Assembly (NCBI GenBank): GCA_018815325.1
Contig: JAHIYE010000017.1
Span: 1 to 64,000 of the forward strand
Length of the DNA: 64,000 bases
Direction: 5' to 3'
Source: Gammaproteobacteria bacterium
GTDB lineage: Bacteria; Pseudomonadota; Gammaproteobacteria; Burkholderiales; Burkholderiaceae_C
In this document: in pieces, positions 9,152 through 17,347 of the stretch
Position numbering within the stretch: the first letter of the stretch is position 1
Layout: each line of letters starts with the position of its first letter
Notes under the pieces: model-generated
The model's database searches: none
Told to the model about the DNA's origin: nothing
What the model saw: the letters and a program-made list of their open reading frames with translations, nothing else
Position numbers and translations under genes: made by a program

Positions 9152-9910
9152 TCAACGCGGTGCGAGACGAATCGCACCGTCCAGGCGAATCACTTCGCCG
9201 TTGAGCATGTCGTTCTCGATGATGTGCTTGGCCAGCTTGGCATAGTCTTGCGGGGTGCCCAGACGGCTGGGGAAGGGCACGCTGGCGGCCAGCGCGTCCT
9301 GCACCTCTTGCGGCATGCCGAACAGCATGGGCGTGCCGAAGATGCCGGGGGCGATGGTCATGTTGCGGATGCCGTTGCGTGCGAGGTCGCGCGCGATCGG
9401 CAGGGTCATGCCGACCACGCCACCCTTGGAGGCGCTGTAGGCGGCCTGGCCCATCTGGCCGTCGTAGGCGGCGACCGACGCGGTGGAGATCATCACCCCG
9501 CGCTCCCCCGTGGATTCGGGTTCGTTCTTGCTCATGGCTTCGGCTGAGAGGCGAATCATGTTGAAGCTGCCAATCAGGTTGACGGTGATGGTCTTGCTGA
9601 AGGTGGCCAGCGTGTGTGCGCCGTTCTTGCCCACGGTCTTCTCGGCCGGTGCAATGCCGGCGCAGTTGACCAGGCCCATAAGCTTGCCCAAGGTGAGCGC
9701 CTTGGCCACCACGGCCTGGCCGTCGGCTTCCTGGCTCACATCGCACTTGACGAAGGCGCCACCGATTTCCTTGGCGATGGCCTCACCCTTGTCGGCCTGC
9801 ATGTCGGCGATGACGACCTTGCCGCCATGGGCTGCGAGCATGCGCGCCGTGCCTTCACCAAGACCTGATGCGCCGCCTGTGACGATGAATACCTTGCCTG
9901 CAATTTCCAT
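9152..9910 (-). CDS. SDR family 3-hydroxyacyl-CoA dehydrogenase (HSD17B10 type)
   Basis: A 252-residue classical short-chain dehydrogenase. It has the NAD-binding [15 protein letters not shown] at residues 11-25, NCAGIAPA, a serine in [12 protein letters not shown] and the catalytic YSASK. The insert and C-terminal pattern ([19 protein letters not shown]) is that of type-2 3-hydroxyacyl-CoA dehydrogenases, which oxidise 3-hydroxyacyl-CoA in fatty-acid or isoleucine breakdown. It starts at ATG 9908-9910 after CAGGAGAGTCAC on the minus strand, a good ribosome site. A perfect palindrome 33 bases upstream is a likely operator. The gene is monocistronic, closed by its own terminator. Confidence 0.88.
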   Translation of the reverse strand: MEIAGKVFIVTGGASGLGEGTARMLAAHGGKVVIADMQADKGEAIAKEIGGAFVKCDVSQEADGQAVVAKALTLGKLMGLVNCAGIAPAEKTVGKNGAHTLATFSKTITVNLIGSFNMIRLSAEAMSKNEPESTGERGVMISTASVAAYDGQMGQAAYSASKGGVVGMTLPIARDLARNGIRNMTIAPGIFGTPMLFGMPQEVQDALAASVPFPSRLGTPQDYAKLAKHIIENDMLNGEVIRLDGAIRLAPR

Positions 9911-9936
9911 GTGACTCTCCTGTTATGGGAATGAAG

Positions 9937-9958
9937 TTGACGTTGACGTTAACGTCAA
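9937..9958 (-). promoter_or_regulatory. Operator-like palindrome upstream of the 3-hydroxyacyl-CoA dehydrogenase gene
   Basis: TTGACGTTAACGTCAA (9943-9958) is a perfect 16-bp palindrome, and one more half-site TTGACG directly adjoins it (9937-9942). Its ACGT-NN-ACGT core resembles, from memory, sites of MerR-family acyl-CoA catabolism regulators such as LiuR. Regulator identity is inference. Confidence 0.55.
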
Positions 9959-10045
9959 TTATCACGCATCATCTCAATGCACTGAATCTGCGCACCCGAT
10001 CGCCGGATTCTTTTCGTGTGCCAAAAAAGCCGGCTACTTTGCTGC

Positions 10046-10051
10046 TATACT
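10046..10051 (+). promoter_or_regulatory. -10 box of tRNA-Val promoter
   Basis: TATACT lies 22 bases upstream of the tRNA 5' end. No convincing -35 hexamer is visible at 16-18 bp spacing. Confidence 0.4.
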
Positions 10052-10073
10052 TCGGCCTCTCGGATACATCCTT

Positions 10074-10150
10074 AGGCGCGTAGCTCAGCTGGTTAGAGCA
10101 CCACCTTGACATGGTGGGGGTCGTTGGTTCGAGTCCAATCGCGCCTACCA
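10074..10150 (+). tRNA. tRNA-Val (anticodon GAC)
   Basis: A complete cloverleaf can be drawn: acceptor AGGCGCG/CGCGCCT, D arm GCTC/GAGC, anticodon stem CCACC/GGTGG around loop TTGACAT, T arm GTTGG/CCAAT with TTCGAGT, and an encoded CCA end at 10148-10150. The anticodon GAC reads valine GUC codons. Confidence 0.96.
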
Positions 10151-10223
10151 AATTCCTTTTGGTATTTTTCACTTCATCCTCAGGGTAATCCTTGGGGGTC
10201 GACTCGTGGTCACTCCCTAGAAT

Positions 10224-10240
10224 GTATTGCAACGCAATAC
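10224..10240 (+). promoter_or_regulatory. Palindrome upstream of phaR, possible PhaR self-regulation site
   Basis: GTATTGC and GCAATAC form perfect 7-base arms around AAC, 39 bases before the phaR ATG. PhaR proteins studied in other bacteria bind TGC/GCA-type inverted sites and repress their own gene; the TTGC-AAC-GCAA core fits that pattern. Binding here is inferred. Confidence 0.45.
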
Positions 10241-10279
10241 TATTATTTCAGCGTCAGACTGATACTGAGGAGACCCGTG

Positions 10280-10813
10280 ATGCCCAGCAAAAAATCCACC
10301 GCCACCAATAGCGATGGCCGTGTGATCAAGAAATACCCCAACCGCCGCCTGTATGACACCGACACCTCCAGCTACATCACGCTGACGGAGGTCAAGCAAC
10401 TGGTGATGGACAACGAGTCTTTTGTGGTGCTTGATGCCAAGACCTCGGAAGACCTGACACGCAGCATCCTGATGCAGATCATTCTGGAAGAAGAGTCCAA
10501 CGGCTCGCCGATGTTCACGCCGGCCATGCTCTCCAGCATCATCCGCTTCTATGGTCAGGCCATGCAGGGCTTCATGGGCAGCTACCTGGAGAAGAACATC
10601 CAGACCATGGTGGACATGCAGACCAAGCTGGGCGAGCAGTCCAAGGCCCTGACCCCCGAAATGTGGACCCAGTTCCTGAGCATGCAGTCCCCGATGATGC
10701 AGGGCATGATGGGCGACTACATGGAGCAGTCCAAGCAGTCACTCCTGCAGATGCAGGAGCAAATGCAAAAGCAGACCGGTCAGTTCCTCGAAACCTTCGG
10801 GATCAAACGCTGA
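10280..10813 (+). CDS. phaR: Polyhydroxyalkanoate synthesis repressor PhaR
   Basis: PhaR represses phasin and its own gene and releases DNA when it binds nascent PHA granules. The 177-residue protein has the diagnostic N-terminal PHB/PHA accumulation regulator DNA-binding domain, with [20 protein letters not shown] at residues 13-32. It continues into the QIILEEES segment, then a Met/Gln-rich helical C-terminus. It starts at ATG 10280 with GAGGAGACCCGTG upstream. The longer upstream frame runs into tRNA-Val and is rejected. phaC/phaA/phaB are not in the window. rimO starts 28 bases downstream and may be cotranscribed. Confidence 0.94.
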   Translation: MPSKKSTATNSDGRVIKKYPNRRLYDTDTSSYITLTEVKQLVMDNESFVVLDAKTSEDLTRSILMQIILEEESNGSPMFTPAMLSSIIRFYGQAMQGFMGSYLEKNIQTMVDMQTKLGEQSKALTPEMWTQFLSMQSPMMQGMMGDYMEQSKQSLLQMQEQMQKQTGQFLETFGIKR

Positions 10814-10841
10814 TATTCGCGAATACTGGGACAATACGGGG

Positions 10842-12251
10842 ATGAGCGAAGTTTTATCCCCTACCACCTCCTCCAATGCTGCCCAGGCCCCCAAAGTCGG
10901 CTTCGTCAGCCTGGGCTGCCCCAAGGCCCTGACCGACTCCGAACTGATCCTCACGCAACTCAGTGCCGAGGGTTATCAGACTTCCAAGACCTTTGAGGGC
11001 GCCGATCTGGTGATCGTCAACACCTGCGGCTTCATTGACGATGCGGTCAAGGAGAGCCTGGACACGATTGGCGAAGCACTGGCCGAGAATGGCCGGGTCA
11101 TCGTCACCGGTTGCCTGGGCGCCAAGGCGGGCGAGGGGGGGGGCAATCTGGTGCGCCAGATGCACCCCAGCGTGCTGGCCGTGACCGGCCCGCATGCCAC
11201 GCAGGAGGTGATGGACGCGGTGCACGCCAACCTGCCCAAGCCGCATGACCCTTTTATTGACCTAGTGCCCAATACCTTTGGCGTGGCAGGTATCAAGCTG
11301 ACACCGCGCCACTATGCCTACCTGAAGATCAGCGAGGGCTGCAACCACCGCTGCACCTTCTGCATCATCCCGTCCATGCGGGGCGATCTGGTGTCACGCC
11401 CTATCGGCGATGTGCTCAAGGAAGCGCAAGCACTGTTTGAAGGCGGCGTGAAGGAGTTGCTGGTGATCAGCCAGGACACCTCGGCCTACGGTGTGGATGT
11501 GAAATACCGCACGGGCTTCTGGGACGGCAAGCCGGTCAAGACCCGCATGCTGGAGCTGGTGCAGACGCTGGGCGAGATCGCCGAGCCCTATGGCGCCTGG
11601 GTCCGCTTGCATTATGTGTACCCGTACCCCTCTGTGGATGACATCATTCCCTTGATGGCTACGGGCAAGGTATTGCCCTACCTGGATGTACCACTGCAAC
11701 ACAGCCATCCCGATGTGCTCAAGCGCATGAAGCGCCCGGCCAGCGGCGAGAAAAACCTGGAACGCATCCAGCGTTGGCGTGAAGCGTGTCCGCAGCTGGT
11801 GATTCGCAGCACCTTCATTGCCGGCTTTCCTGGTGAAACGGAAGCCGAATTCGAACACCTGCTCGATTTCATGCGCGAGGCGCAGATTGATCGCGCGGGC
11901 TGTTTTGCCTACAGCCCAGTGCAAGGCGCAGCGGCCAATGACATTCCCGGCATGCTGCCGCTTGAGCTGCGCGAAGAGCGACGTGCCCGATTCATGGCGG
12001 TGGCCGAGGAAGTGTCTGCCGCGAAACTGCAGATGCGCATTGGCGCGACGATGCAGGTGCTGGTGGACTCGGCTCCCGCGCTGGGTAAGCGTGGCGGTGT
12101 GGGGCGTACCTATGCCGATGCGCCTGAGATTGACGGGACCGTGAAATTGCTGCCGCCCGAGAAAATCAGCAAGACGCTCAAGGTGGGGGAGTTCACCAAG
12201 GCGCGCATTGTAGGAACACAGGGCCATGACCTTGTGGCTGTGCCGGTCTGA
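10842..12251 (+). CDS. rimO: Ribosomal protein S12 methylthiotransferase RimO
   Basis: Radical-SAM enzyme that methylthiolates Asp88 of ribosomal protein S12. The 469-residue protein has the N-terminal UPF0004 domain with three cluster cysteines (Cys26, Cys62, Cys91), the radical-SAM CxxxCxxC as [10 protein letters not shown] (Cys167, Cys171, Cys174), and a C-terminal TRAM domain. Start ATG 10842 gives [15 protein letters not shown] before the conserved [13 protein letters not shown] run of nine G (11135-11143) lies in the coding sequence, in a Gly-rich loop, with the frame intact. A strong hairpin (12271-12303) follows the stop, then the terminator shared with tRNA-Leu. Confidence 0.96.
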   Translation: MSEVLSPTTSSNAAQAPKVGFVSLGCPKALTDSELILTQLSAEGYQTSKTFEGADLVIVNTCGFIDDAVKESLDTIGEALAENGRVIVTGCLGAKAGEGGGNLVRQMHPSVLAVTGPHATQEVMDAVHANLPKPHDPFIDLVPNTFGVAGIKLTPRHYAYLKISEGCNHRCTFCIIPSMRGDLVSRPIGDVLKEAQALFEGGVKELLVISQDTSAYGVDVKYRTGFWDGKPVKTRMLELVQTLGEIAEPYGAWVRLHYVYPYPSVDDIIPLMATGKVLPYLDVPLQHSHPDVLKRMKRPASGEKNLERIQRWREACPQLVIRSTFIAGFPGETEAEFEHLLDFMREAQIDRAGCFAYSPVQGAAANDIPGMLPLELREERRARFMAVAEEVSAAKLQMRIGATMQVLVDSAPALGKRGGVGRTYADAPEIDGTVKLLPPEKISKTLKVGEFTKARIVGTQGHDLVAVPV

Positions 12252-12270
12252 GCACGCTACGTTTTACGGA

Positions 12271-12303
12271 CCACAAGCCGCCGCAGGCGCGGCGGCGCTG
12301 TGG
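12271..12303 (+). other. Long GC hairpin after rimO
   Basis: GCCGCCGC (12277-12284) pairs with GCGGCGGC (12289-12296), with an outer CCACA/TGTGG pairing. There is no T-run, so it may protect or pause the rimO transcript rather than terminate it. The remaining 90 bases to the next terminator show nothing else that I can support. Confidence 0.45.
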
Positions 12304-12391
12304 CTTATGCCGCAGTACTCAAGCACATGGCAAGGCTGGTCATGACGAATGGGCTTGTACCCGCCAAAGCGAAGGCAGGGCGGATTCACAA

Positions 12392-12426
12392 AAGAAAAAG
12401 CCCCATGCATATGCATGGGGCTTTCT
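12392..12426. terminator. Bidirectional rho-independent terminator between rimO and tRNA-Leu
   Basis: A perfect 28-bp palindrome (12397-12424) centres on ATGCATATGCAT, with GCCCC/GGGGC arms. A T-rich stretch follows on the plus strand (CTTTCTT) and a longer one on the minus strand (A-rich 12391-12399). It can end both rimO and the convergent tRNA-Leu transcript. Confidence 0.8.
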
Positions 12427-12432
12427 TATTAG

Positions 12433-12519
12433 TGGTGCCCAGGAGAAGACTCGAACTTCCACGTCCTTGCGAACGCCAGCACCTGAAGCTGGTGCGTCTA
12501 CCAATTTCGCCACCTGGGC
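12433..12519 (-). tRNA. tRNA-Leu (anticodon CAG)
   Basis: On the minus strand the acceptor GCCCAGG/CCTGGGC, D arm, anticodon stem CCAGC/GCTGG with loop TTCAGGT, a long class II variable arm and the T arm can all be drawn. The CCA end is encoded at 12433-12435. Anticodon CAG reads leucine CUG codons. A TATACT -10 box lies at 12533-12538 on the minus strand. Confidence 0.95.
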
Positions 12520-12532
12520 CACAACGAGTGCT

Positions 12533-12538
12533 AGTATA
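12533..12538 (-). promoter_or_regulatory. -10 box of tRNA-Leu promoter
   Basis: TATACT on the minus strand is 14 bases upstream of the tRNA 5' end. The -35 region is weak. Confidence 0.4.
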
Positions 12539-12689
12539 GCATGCGTTCACCCCATTTTTACGCAACATTCACGGGGTAGGCTTGTCGGCATACGATTTTT
12601 TTGCCCGCCCCATGTGAATCAAACCCCGCGTCGGCACCCCATTGATTTAATTAAGAAATTTCATGGTTAAACAACTTGATTTTCTTCTC

Positions 12690-12738
12690 GATCGCGGATG
12701 CCCTGACCGAGTACATCTACCCATTACGCCACCTGGGC
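12690..12738 (-). pseudogene. Decayed 5' fragment of a tRNA-Leu gene
   Basis: Bases 12716-12738 match the 5' end of the intact tRNA-Leu (12497-12519) at 21 of 23 positions, in the same orientation, including the whole acceptor strand GCCCAGG and most of the D arm. Similarity fades toward 12690 (a shared TCAGG in the anticodon region) and the 3' half is absent. The simplest reading is a displaced half left by an element that once integrated in the tRNA, or a partial duplication. It now forms part of the rnr leader. The 170 bp between it and the intact tRNA is AT-richer and holds no gene I can support. Confidence 0.55.
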
Positions 12739-12760
12739 TTTCAGGAAAGAGAGATTTTTT

Positions 12761-15049
12761 ATCAAAAATATAAACCCACCCAGCGCACTGCTGGATGAAA
12801 TAGAAGGAACGATTCAGGGCCATCGCGATGGCCATGGATTTTTGAGCCGCGATGACGGGGAATCCGACATCTATCTGCCCCCCAACGAGATGCGCGCCGT
12901 GCTGCACAAGGACCGTGTCAAGGTTCGCATCGTGCGGCAGGATCGCAAGGGCCGGCCTGAGGGGCGTGTGCTCGAGATCATCGAACGCCCGCCGCAACCC
13001 ATCATTGGCCGTCTGCTGCAGGAAAGCGGCGTCTGGCTGGTGGCGCCTGAAGACAAGCGCTATGGCCAGGATGTGCTGATTCCCAAAACCGCGACGGGTG
13101 CGGCCAAGGCAGGCCAAGTGGTGGTGGTTGAGCTGGTCGAGCCGCCGGCACTGTTTGGGCAGCCGGTCGGACGGGTCAAGGAAGTGCTTGGCGAGATTGA
13201 CGACCCTGGCATGGAGATTGAGATTGCGGTGCGCAAATACAGCGTGCCGCACGAGTTTTCAGAGGCCTGCATTGCGCAGGCACGTGGCCTGCCTGACATG
13301 GTGCGCCCGCAGGATATCCGGCACCGCGTTGATCTGCGGGATGTGCCGCTGGTGACGATCGACGGCGAAGATGCGCGCGACTTTGACGACGCGGTTTATT
13401 GCGAACCGGCGACCCAGGGTAGGGGCAAATCGGCCGTCAAGGGCTGGCGCCTGCTGGTGGCGATTGCCGACGTGAGCCAGTATGTGGAGACAGGCTCGGC
13501 CATTGACATTGATGCTTACGAGCGTGCCACCAGTGTGTATTTCCCGCGCCGTGTCATCCCCATGCTGCCCGAGAAGCTGTCCAACGGCCTGTGCTCGTTG
13601 AACCCCGAGGTGGACCGCCTGTGCATGGTTTGCGACATGTTCGTCACCAGTGAAGGAGAGGTTTCGGCCTACCAGTTCTACCCGGCCGTGATGTGGAGTC
13701 ATGCACGTTTCACCTATACCGAGGTGGCGGCCATCCTGGCCAATACCCGTGGGCCGGAGGCAGCACGCCGCAAGGATCGGGTGTCTGATCTGCTCAATCT
13801 CTCCGATGTGTACCGGGCTCTGCTGACTGCACGCAGCAGGCGCGGCGCGGTGGATTTTGAGACCACCGAGACGCAGATCATTTGCGATGAAAGTGGCCGG
13901 ATTGAAAAAATTGTGCCGCGCACCCGGACCGAGGCGCATCGGCTGATTGAGGAGGCCATGCTGGCAGCCAATGTGTGCAGCGCGGACTTTATCGGTCAGA
14001 GCAAGCATTCTGGCTTGTTCCGCGTGCACGAGGGACCGACGCCGGAAAAGATCGAGACCTTGCGCAATTACCTCAAGGCCATTGGTGTGGGGCTGACCCT
14101 CAGCGATGACCCCTCGCCAGGCGAATTCCAGGCGATTGCGCAGGCCACCAAGGACCGCCCGGATGCCCAGCAGATTCACTCGATGCTGCTGCGGTCCATG
14201 TCGCAGGCCATCTACACGTCGGTCAACAGTGGCCACTTTGGTCTGGCTTTTGAGGCCTACACGCACTTCACCAGTCCGATCAGGCGTTACCCCGACCTGC
14301 TGGTGCACCGGGTCATCAAAGCGATTCTGAGCCGGACCAAATACCATTTGCCGACCCTGCCAACACCTGGCGAAGCGCATGCCAAGCTCTCACGCCGGCT
14401 GGAAAAAAACCAGGCGGCGCGCAGCAAGGAGAGCGGGCAAAAGCCCGCCAAAGTCAGCGCCGAAAACCTGGCCTGGCAGGCCGCCGGCCTGCATTGCAGC
14501 GCCAATGAACGCCGTGCCGATGAGGCGAGCCGTGATGTGGAAGCCTGGCTCAAGTGCAAGTACATGCGTGAGCATCTGGGCGAAGAGTACGGTGGCGTGG
14601 TTACCGCCGCGACGAGTTTCGGCATCTTCGTGACACTGGACGAGATGTATGTCGAGGGCCTGGTGCACATCACCGAGCTTGGTGGTGAGTATTTCCGTTT
14701 TGACGAAGCACGCCAGGAGTTGCGCGGCGAGCGCACCGGCATGCGTTATGCCATTGGTACCCGTGTGCGGGTTCAGGTGAGCCGGGTGGATTTGGACGGT
14801 CGCAAGATCGACTTCCGATTGATACGCGAAGGCGAAGAGTTGTTGTCGCGTGCCATGAAGGACAAGGGTATGCAGCGCGAAGGCGCGGGACGTGGTCCTT
14901 CGGAGGAGTTTGCCGGAAAGCCATCAGGCAAACGTTCCACGCGCAAGGCGTCGGAGCCGTTGGCGCGTGCGCCCAAAGCGCCATCCCCTGCGAGAAAGGC
15001 CGCAGCCAAGCAAAGTGACAAAGGGCGCAAGGCCCGGCGTCGGGGCTGA
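12761..15049 (+). CDS. rnr: Ribonuclease R, with a non-canonical (ATC?) start
   Basis: RNase R is a processive 3'-5' exoribonuclease that degrades structured RNA and acts in rRNA and tmRNA quality control. Visible domains in order are a cold-shock domain beginning GTIQGHRDGHGFLSRDDGES, a second CSD, the RNB catalytic core with metal ligands in VTIDGEDARDFDDAVYC, then FTSPIRRYPDLLVHR, an S1 domain (GGVVTAATSFGIFVTL) and a Lys/Arg-rich tail. The only canonical start near the front is TTG 12842, which would cut off part of the first CSD motif. The frame is open back to a TGA at 12704 with no ATG, GTG or TTG. ATC at 12761 sits 7 bases after AGGAAAGAGAG, ideal spacing, so I place the start there. 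Function is secure; the start is not. Confidence 0.9.
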   Translation: MKNINPPSALLDEIEGTIQGHRDGHGFLSRDDGESDIYLPPNEMRAVLHKDRVKVRIVRQDRKGRPEGRVLEIIERPPQPIIGRLLQESGVWLVAPEDKRYGQDVLIPKTATGAAKAGQVVVVELVEPPALFGQPVGRVKEVLGEIDDPGMEIEIAVRKYSVPHEFSEACIAQARGLPDMVRPQDIRHRVDLRDVPLVTIDGEDARDFDDAVYCEPATQGRGKSAVKGWRLLVAIADVSQYVETGSAIDIDAYERATSVYFPRRVIPMLPEKLSNGLCSLNPEVDRLCMVCDMFVTSEGEVSAYQFYPAVMWSHARFTYTEVAAILANTRGPEAARRKDRVSDLLNLSDVYRALLTARSRRGAVDFETTETQIICDESGRIEKIVPRTRTEAHRLIEEAMLAANVCSADFIGQSKHSGLFRVHEGPTPEKIETLRNYLKAIGVGLTLSDDPSPGEFQAIAQATKDRPDAQQIHSMLLRSMSQAIYTSVNSGHFGLAFEAYTHFTSPIRRYPDLLVHRVIKAILSRTKYHLPTLPTPGEAHAKLSRRLEKNQAARSKESGQKPAKVSAENLAWQAAGLHCSANERRADEASRDVEAWLKCKYMREHLGEEYGGVVTAATSFGIFVTLDEMYVEGLVHITELGGEYFRFDEARQELRGERTGMRYAIGTRVRVQVSRVDLDGRKIDFRLIREGEELLSRAMKDKGMQREGAGRGPSEEFAGKPSGKRSTRKASEPLARAPKAPSPARKAAAKQSDKGRKARRRG

Positions 15050-15103
15050 GCGTGCGAATGGTTTTCAGGCAGTTCATTGCATGACTTCACGGAGATGACC
15101 CAC

Positions 15104-15859
15104 ATGACTTCAAACAACAAGACCGCCATCGTGACCGGTGCCGGCACTGGCGTGGGCAAGGCCGCCGCCCTGGCCCTGCTCAAGGATGGCTATAACGTGG
15201 TGCTGGCGGGGCGGCGCCAGGAGCCGCTGGAGGAGGTGATTGCCGCTTCGGGTGCAGGTGCCCGAGCGTTGGCGGTGCCGACCGATGTGGCGCAGCCGGA
15301 GTCGGTGAAGGCTTTGTTCGAGGCCACGGTGAAGGCGTATGGCCGCGTCGATGTGCTGTTCAACAATGCGGGTGTCAATGCCCCCGGCATCCCGCTGGAG
15401 GATCTCACGATCGAGCAGTGGCGCAATGTGGTGGATGTGAACCTGAGCGGCATGTTTTATTGCATCCAGCAGGCTTTTCGCGTGATGAAGGCGCAGACAC
15501 CACGTGGTGGACGCATCATCAATAACGGCTCGATCTCGGCCCATGCCCCGCGTCCCAACTCGATTGCCTACACGGCGACCAAGCATGGTGTGATGGGTCT
15601 GACCAAGACGGCTTCACTCGATGGCCGAAAGTACGACATCGCGGTCGGGCAGATCGATATCGGCAATGCCGCAACCGAAATGGCTGCGCGCATGGCCAAG
15701 GGCGTGATGCAGGCCAATGGCGAAGTGGCGATCGAGCCGCTGATGGATGTGAACATCGTGGGCCAGTCGGTGCTCTACATGGCCAATCTGCCGCTGGAGG
15801 CCAATGTCATGTTCCACACCGTCATGGCAACCAAAATGCCCTTCGCCGGGCGCGGCTAA
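15104..15859 (+). CDS. SDR family oxidoreductase
   Basis: A 251-residue classical short-chain dehydrogenase with the nucleotide-binding [25 protein letters not shown], an active serine in [10 protein letters not shown] and the catalytic YTATK. The substrate is unknown. ATG 15104 is chosen because GGAG at 15091-15094 is at good spacing and [12 protein letters not shown] is a typical SDR beginning; ATG 15095 is less likely. It follows rnr by 54 bases on the same strand and converges on nnr, whose end lies 7 bases away. The cofactor loop has Arg after the second strand (AGRRQ), which favours NADPH over NADH. Confidence 0.85.
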   Translation: MTSNNKTAIVTGAGTGVGKAAALALLKDGYNVVLAGRRQEPLEEVIAASGAGARALAVPTDVAQPESVKALFEATVKAYGRVDVLFNNAGVNAPGIPLEDLTIEQWRNVVDVNLSGMFYCIQQAFRVMKAQTPRGGRIINNGSISAHAPRPNSIAYTATKHGVMGLTKTASLDGRKYDIAVGQIDIGNAATEMAARMAKGVMQANGEVAIEPLMDVNIVGQSVLYMANLPLEANVMFHTVMATKMPFAGRG

Positions 15860-15866
15860 GCCGCAC

Positions 15867-17330
15867 CTAAGGGCGCAGTGACCGGGCCAGCAACCCGGCG
15901 GTCAGGGCCGAATTCACCGGCCATTGGTCGGCCACTTCACCATGCAGGTAGGCTGCTTCACAGGCCGCTTGAAATGCGGCCTGCCCGTTCGCAAGCCGCG
16001 CCCCAATGAGTCCGGCCAGCACATCGCCTGTGCCGGCGCTAGCCAGCCGTGCATTGCCTGTGGGGTTGATGGCTGGTGTGTGACCTGGCGCACCGATCAC
16101 GGAGCCCGAGCCTTTGAGCAGCACGGCGCATTTGAACCGCGAGACCAGCTCGGTCGCGGCCTTCAAGCGGTCTTGTTGCACCTGGGCCGCGGACAGCCCC
16201 AGCAGGCGAGCCGCTTCCAGCGGATGCGGTGTGAGTACAGTCTGGCGCTGTCGCTGCGCGCGCGCGCGCAGCAGGCTGGCAAGTTGTTCGTCGACAGCAA
16301 TGGCGTTGAGGGCATCAGCATCAAGCACCAGGCGTGGCACGGTTGACAGGATGCGCGCCAGCGGGCCGCGCACGGCATCGCCGCCACCGCAACCGCAGAC
16401 CACGGTGAGCTCAGCCAGTGCCAGGGAGTCGATATTGCGGAACATGAGCTCGGGCTGTTCCGGCGTCACCGTGAGTGCGCCATCGTCAAGCAGGCCGACA
16501 AAGACCCGTCCGGCGCCGGCATGCAGGGCAGCGGAGGCGGCCAGCAGGGCGGCACCTGTCATGCCAGGCGCACCGCCGATCACGGCCACGTCGCCATAGC
16601 TGCCTTTGTGCGAGTCATGCCGTCGCACTACCGGGGCTGGGGCGCCGCTCAGGCTGGCGCAGGGTGAAGTCGCGGTATTGTCGGCGACCGTGCCCAGGTC
16701 GTCAAACCAGACTTCGCCGGTCTGGTCGCGCCCCAGGGCCGTGAACAGGCCGGGCTTGAGGGTGAGCAGGCTCAAGGTGTAGTCGGCGTGCACGCAGAGG
16801 CCATTGGCTACGCCGGTGTCGGCATTCAGGCCGGAAGGCAGGTCCACCGCGAGCACAGGCGAGTCGCAGGTATTGATGCGGTGGATCCAGTCGGCCATCT
16901 GGCCCTCGGGTGACCGTGTTGCGCCAATGCCCAGCAGGGCGTCAATGCACAGGTCGCAGTTGTCGGGCGGCGTATCGAGAAACTCCACGCCCGCATCGCG
17001 CGCTCGTTGCAGGGAGACGCGGGCATCTGCCGGAGCGGTGTCGGCATGGCCGAGCCAACTCACCACGGCCCGCTTGCCCCATTGCTGCAGATGCATGGCT
17101 GCCTCAAGGCCATCGCCACCATTGTTGCCAGGGCCGCAAGCCACCCAAATGGTATGGGCATGGGGGTTGAGCGCGAGCGCCAGACGCGCAGTTGCCAGGC
17201 CGGCACGTTGCATCAGGGTATGAGGCGGGAGCCCTGCAGCAGTCGTTTGCTCACGCAGTTGGCCAGCCTCGATGCTGTACAGCGCATGGGGCAGGGAGAG
17301 GTCCAGTTTGAACATCGAGACGGTGCGCAT
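15867..17330 (-). CDS. nnr: Bifunctional NAD(P)H-hydrate epimerase / ADP-dependent NAD(P)H-hydrate dehydratase
   Basis: Repairs damaged NAD(P)H hydrates: the N-terminal domain epimerises the R form and the C-terminal kinase-like domain dehydrates the S form. The epimerase part shows VACGPGNNGGDGLEAA; the dehydratase part shows SYGDVAVIGGAPGMTGAALL and NARLASAGTGDVLAGLIGARLA. At 487 residues it is the usual fused length. Start is at 17330 (MRTVSMFKLDL) or the internal ATG at 17315. A perfect 20-bp alternating GC palindrome lies at 16253-16272 within the dehydratase domain. The MBL hydrolase gene ends 17 bases upstream, so cotranscription is possible. Confidence 0.93.
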   Translation of the reverse strand: MRTVSMFKLDLSLPHALYSIEAGQLREQTTAAGLPPHTLMQRAGLATARLALALNPHAHTIWVACGPGNNGGDGLEAAMHLQQWGKRAVVSWLGHADTAPADARVSLQRARDAGVEFLDTPPDNCDLCIDALLGIGATRSPEGQMADWIHRINTCDSPVLAVDLPSGLNADTGVANGLCVHADYTLSLLTLKPGLFTALGRDQTGEVWFDDLGTVADNTATSPCASLSGAPAPVVRRHDSHKGSYGDVAVIGGAPGMTGAALLAASAALHAGAGRVFVGLLDDGALTVTPEQPELMFRNIDSLALAELTVVCGCGGGDAVRGPLARILSTVPRLVLDADALNAIAVDEQLASLLRARAQRQRQTVLTPHPLEAARLLGLSAAQVQQDRLKAATELVSRFKCAVLLKGSGSVIGAPGHTPAINPTGNARLASAGTGDVLAGLIGARLANGQAAFQAACEAAYLHGEVADQWPVNSALTAGLLARSLRP

Positions 17331-17347
17331 CTAGCCGGGTGAGTTGC

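Noticed and set aside
12529-12541. TGCTA-GTA-TAGCA as another member of the dispersed repeat family
   Set aside because: It contains the -10 box of tRNA-Leu, which explains the sequence; arms are shorter and the loop differs.
12647-13252. 201-codon minus-strand frame opposite the rnr start
   Set aside because: It is antisense to the conserved RNase R cold-shock domains and to the tRNA-Leu fragment, with no recognisable features.
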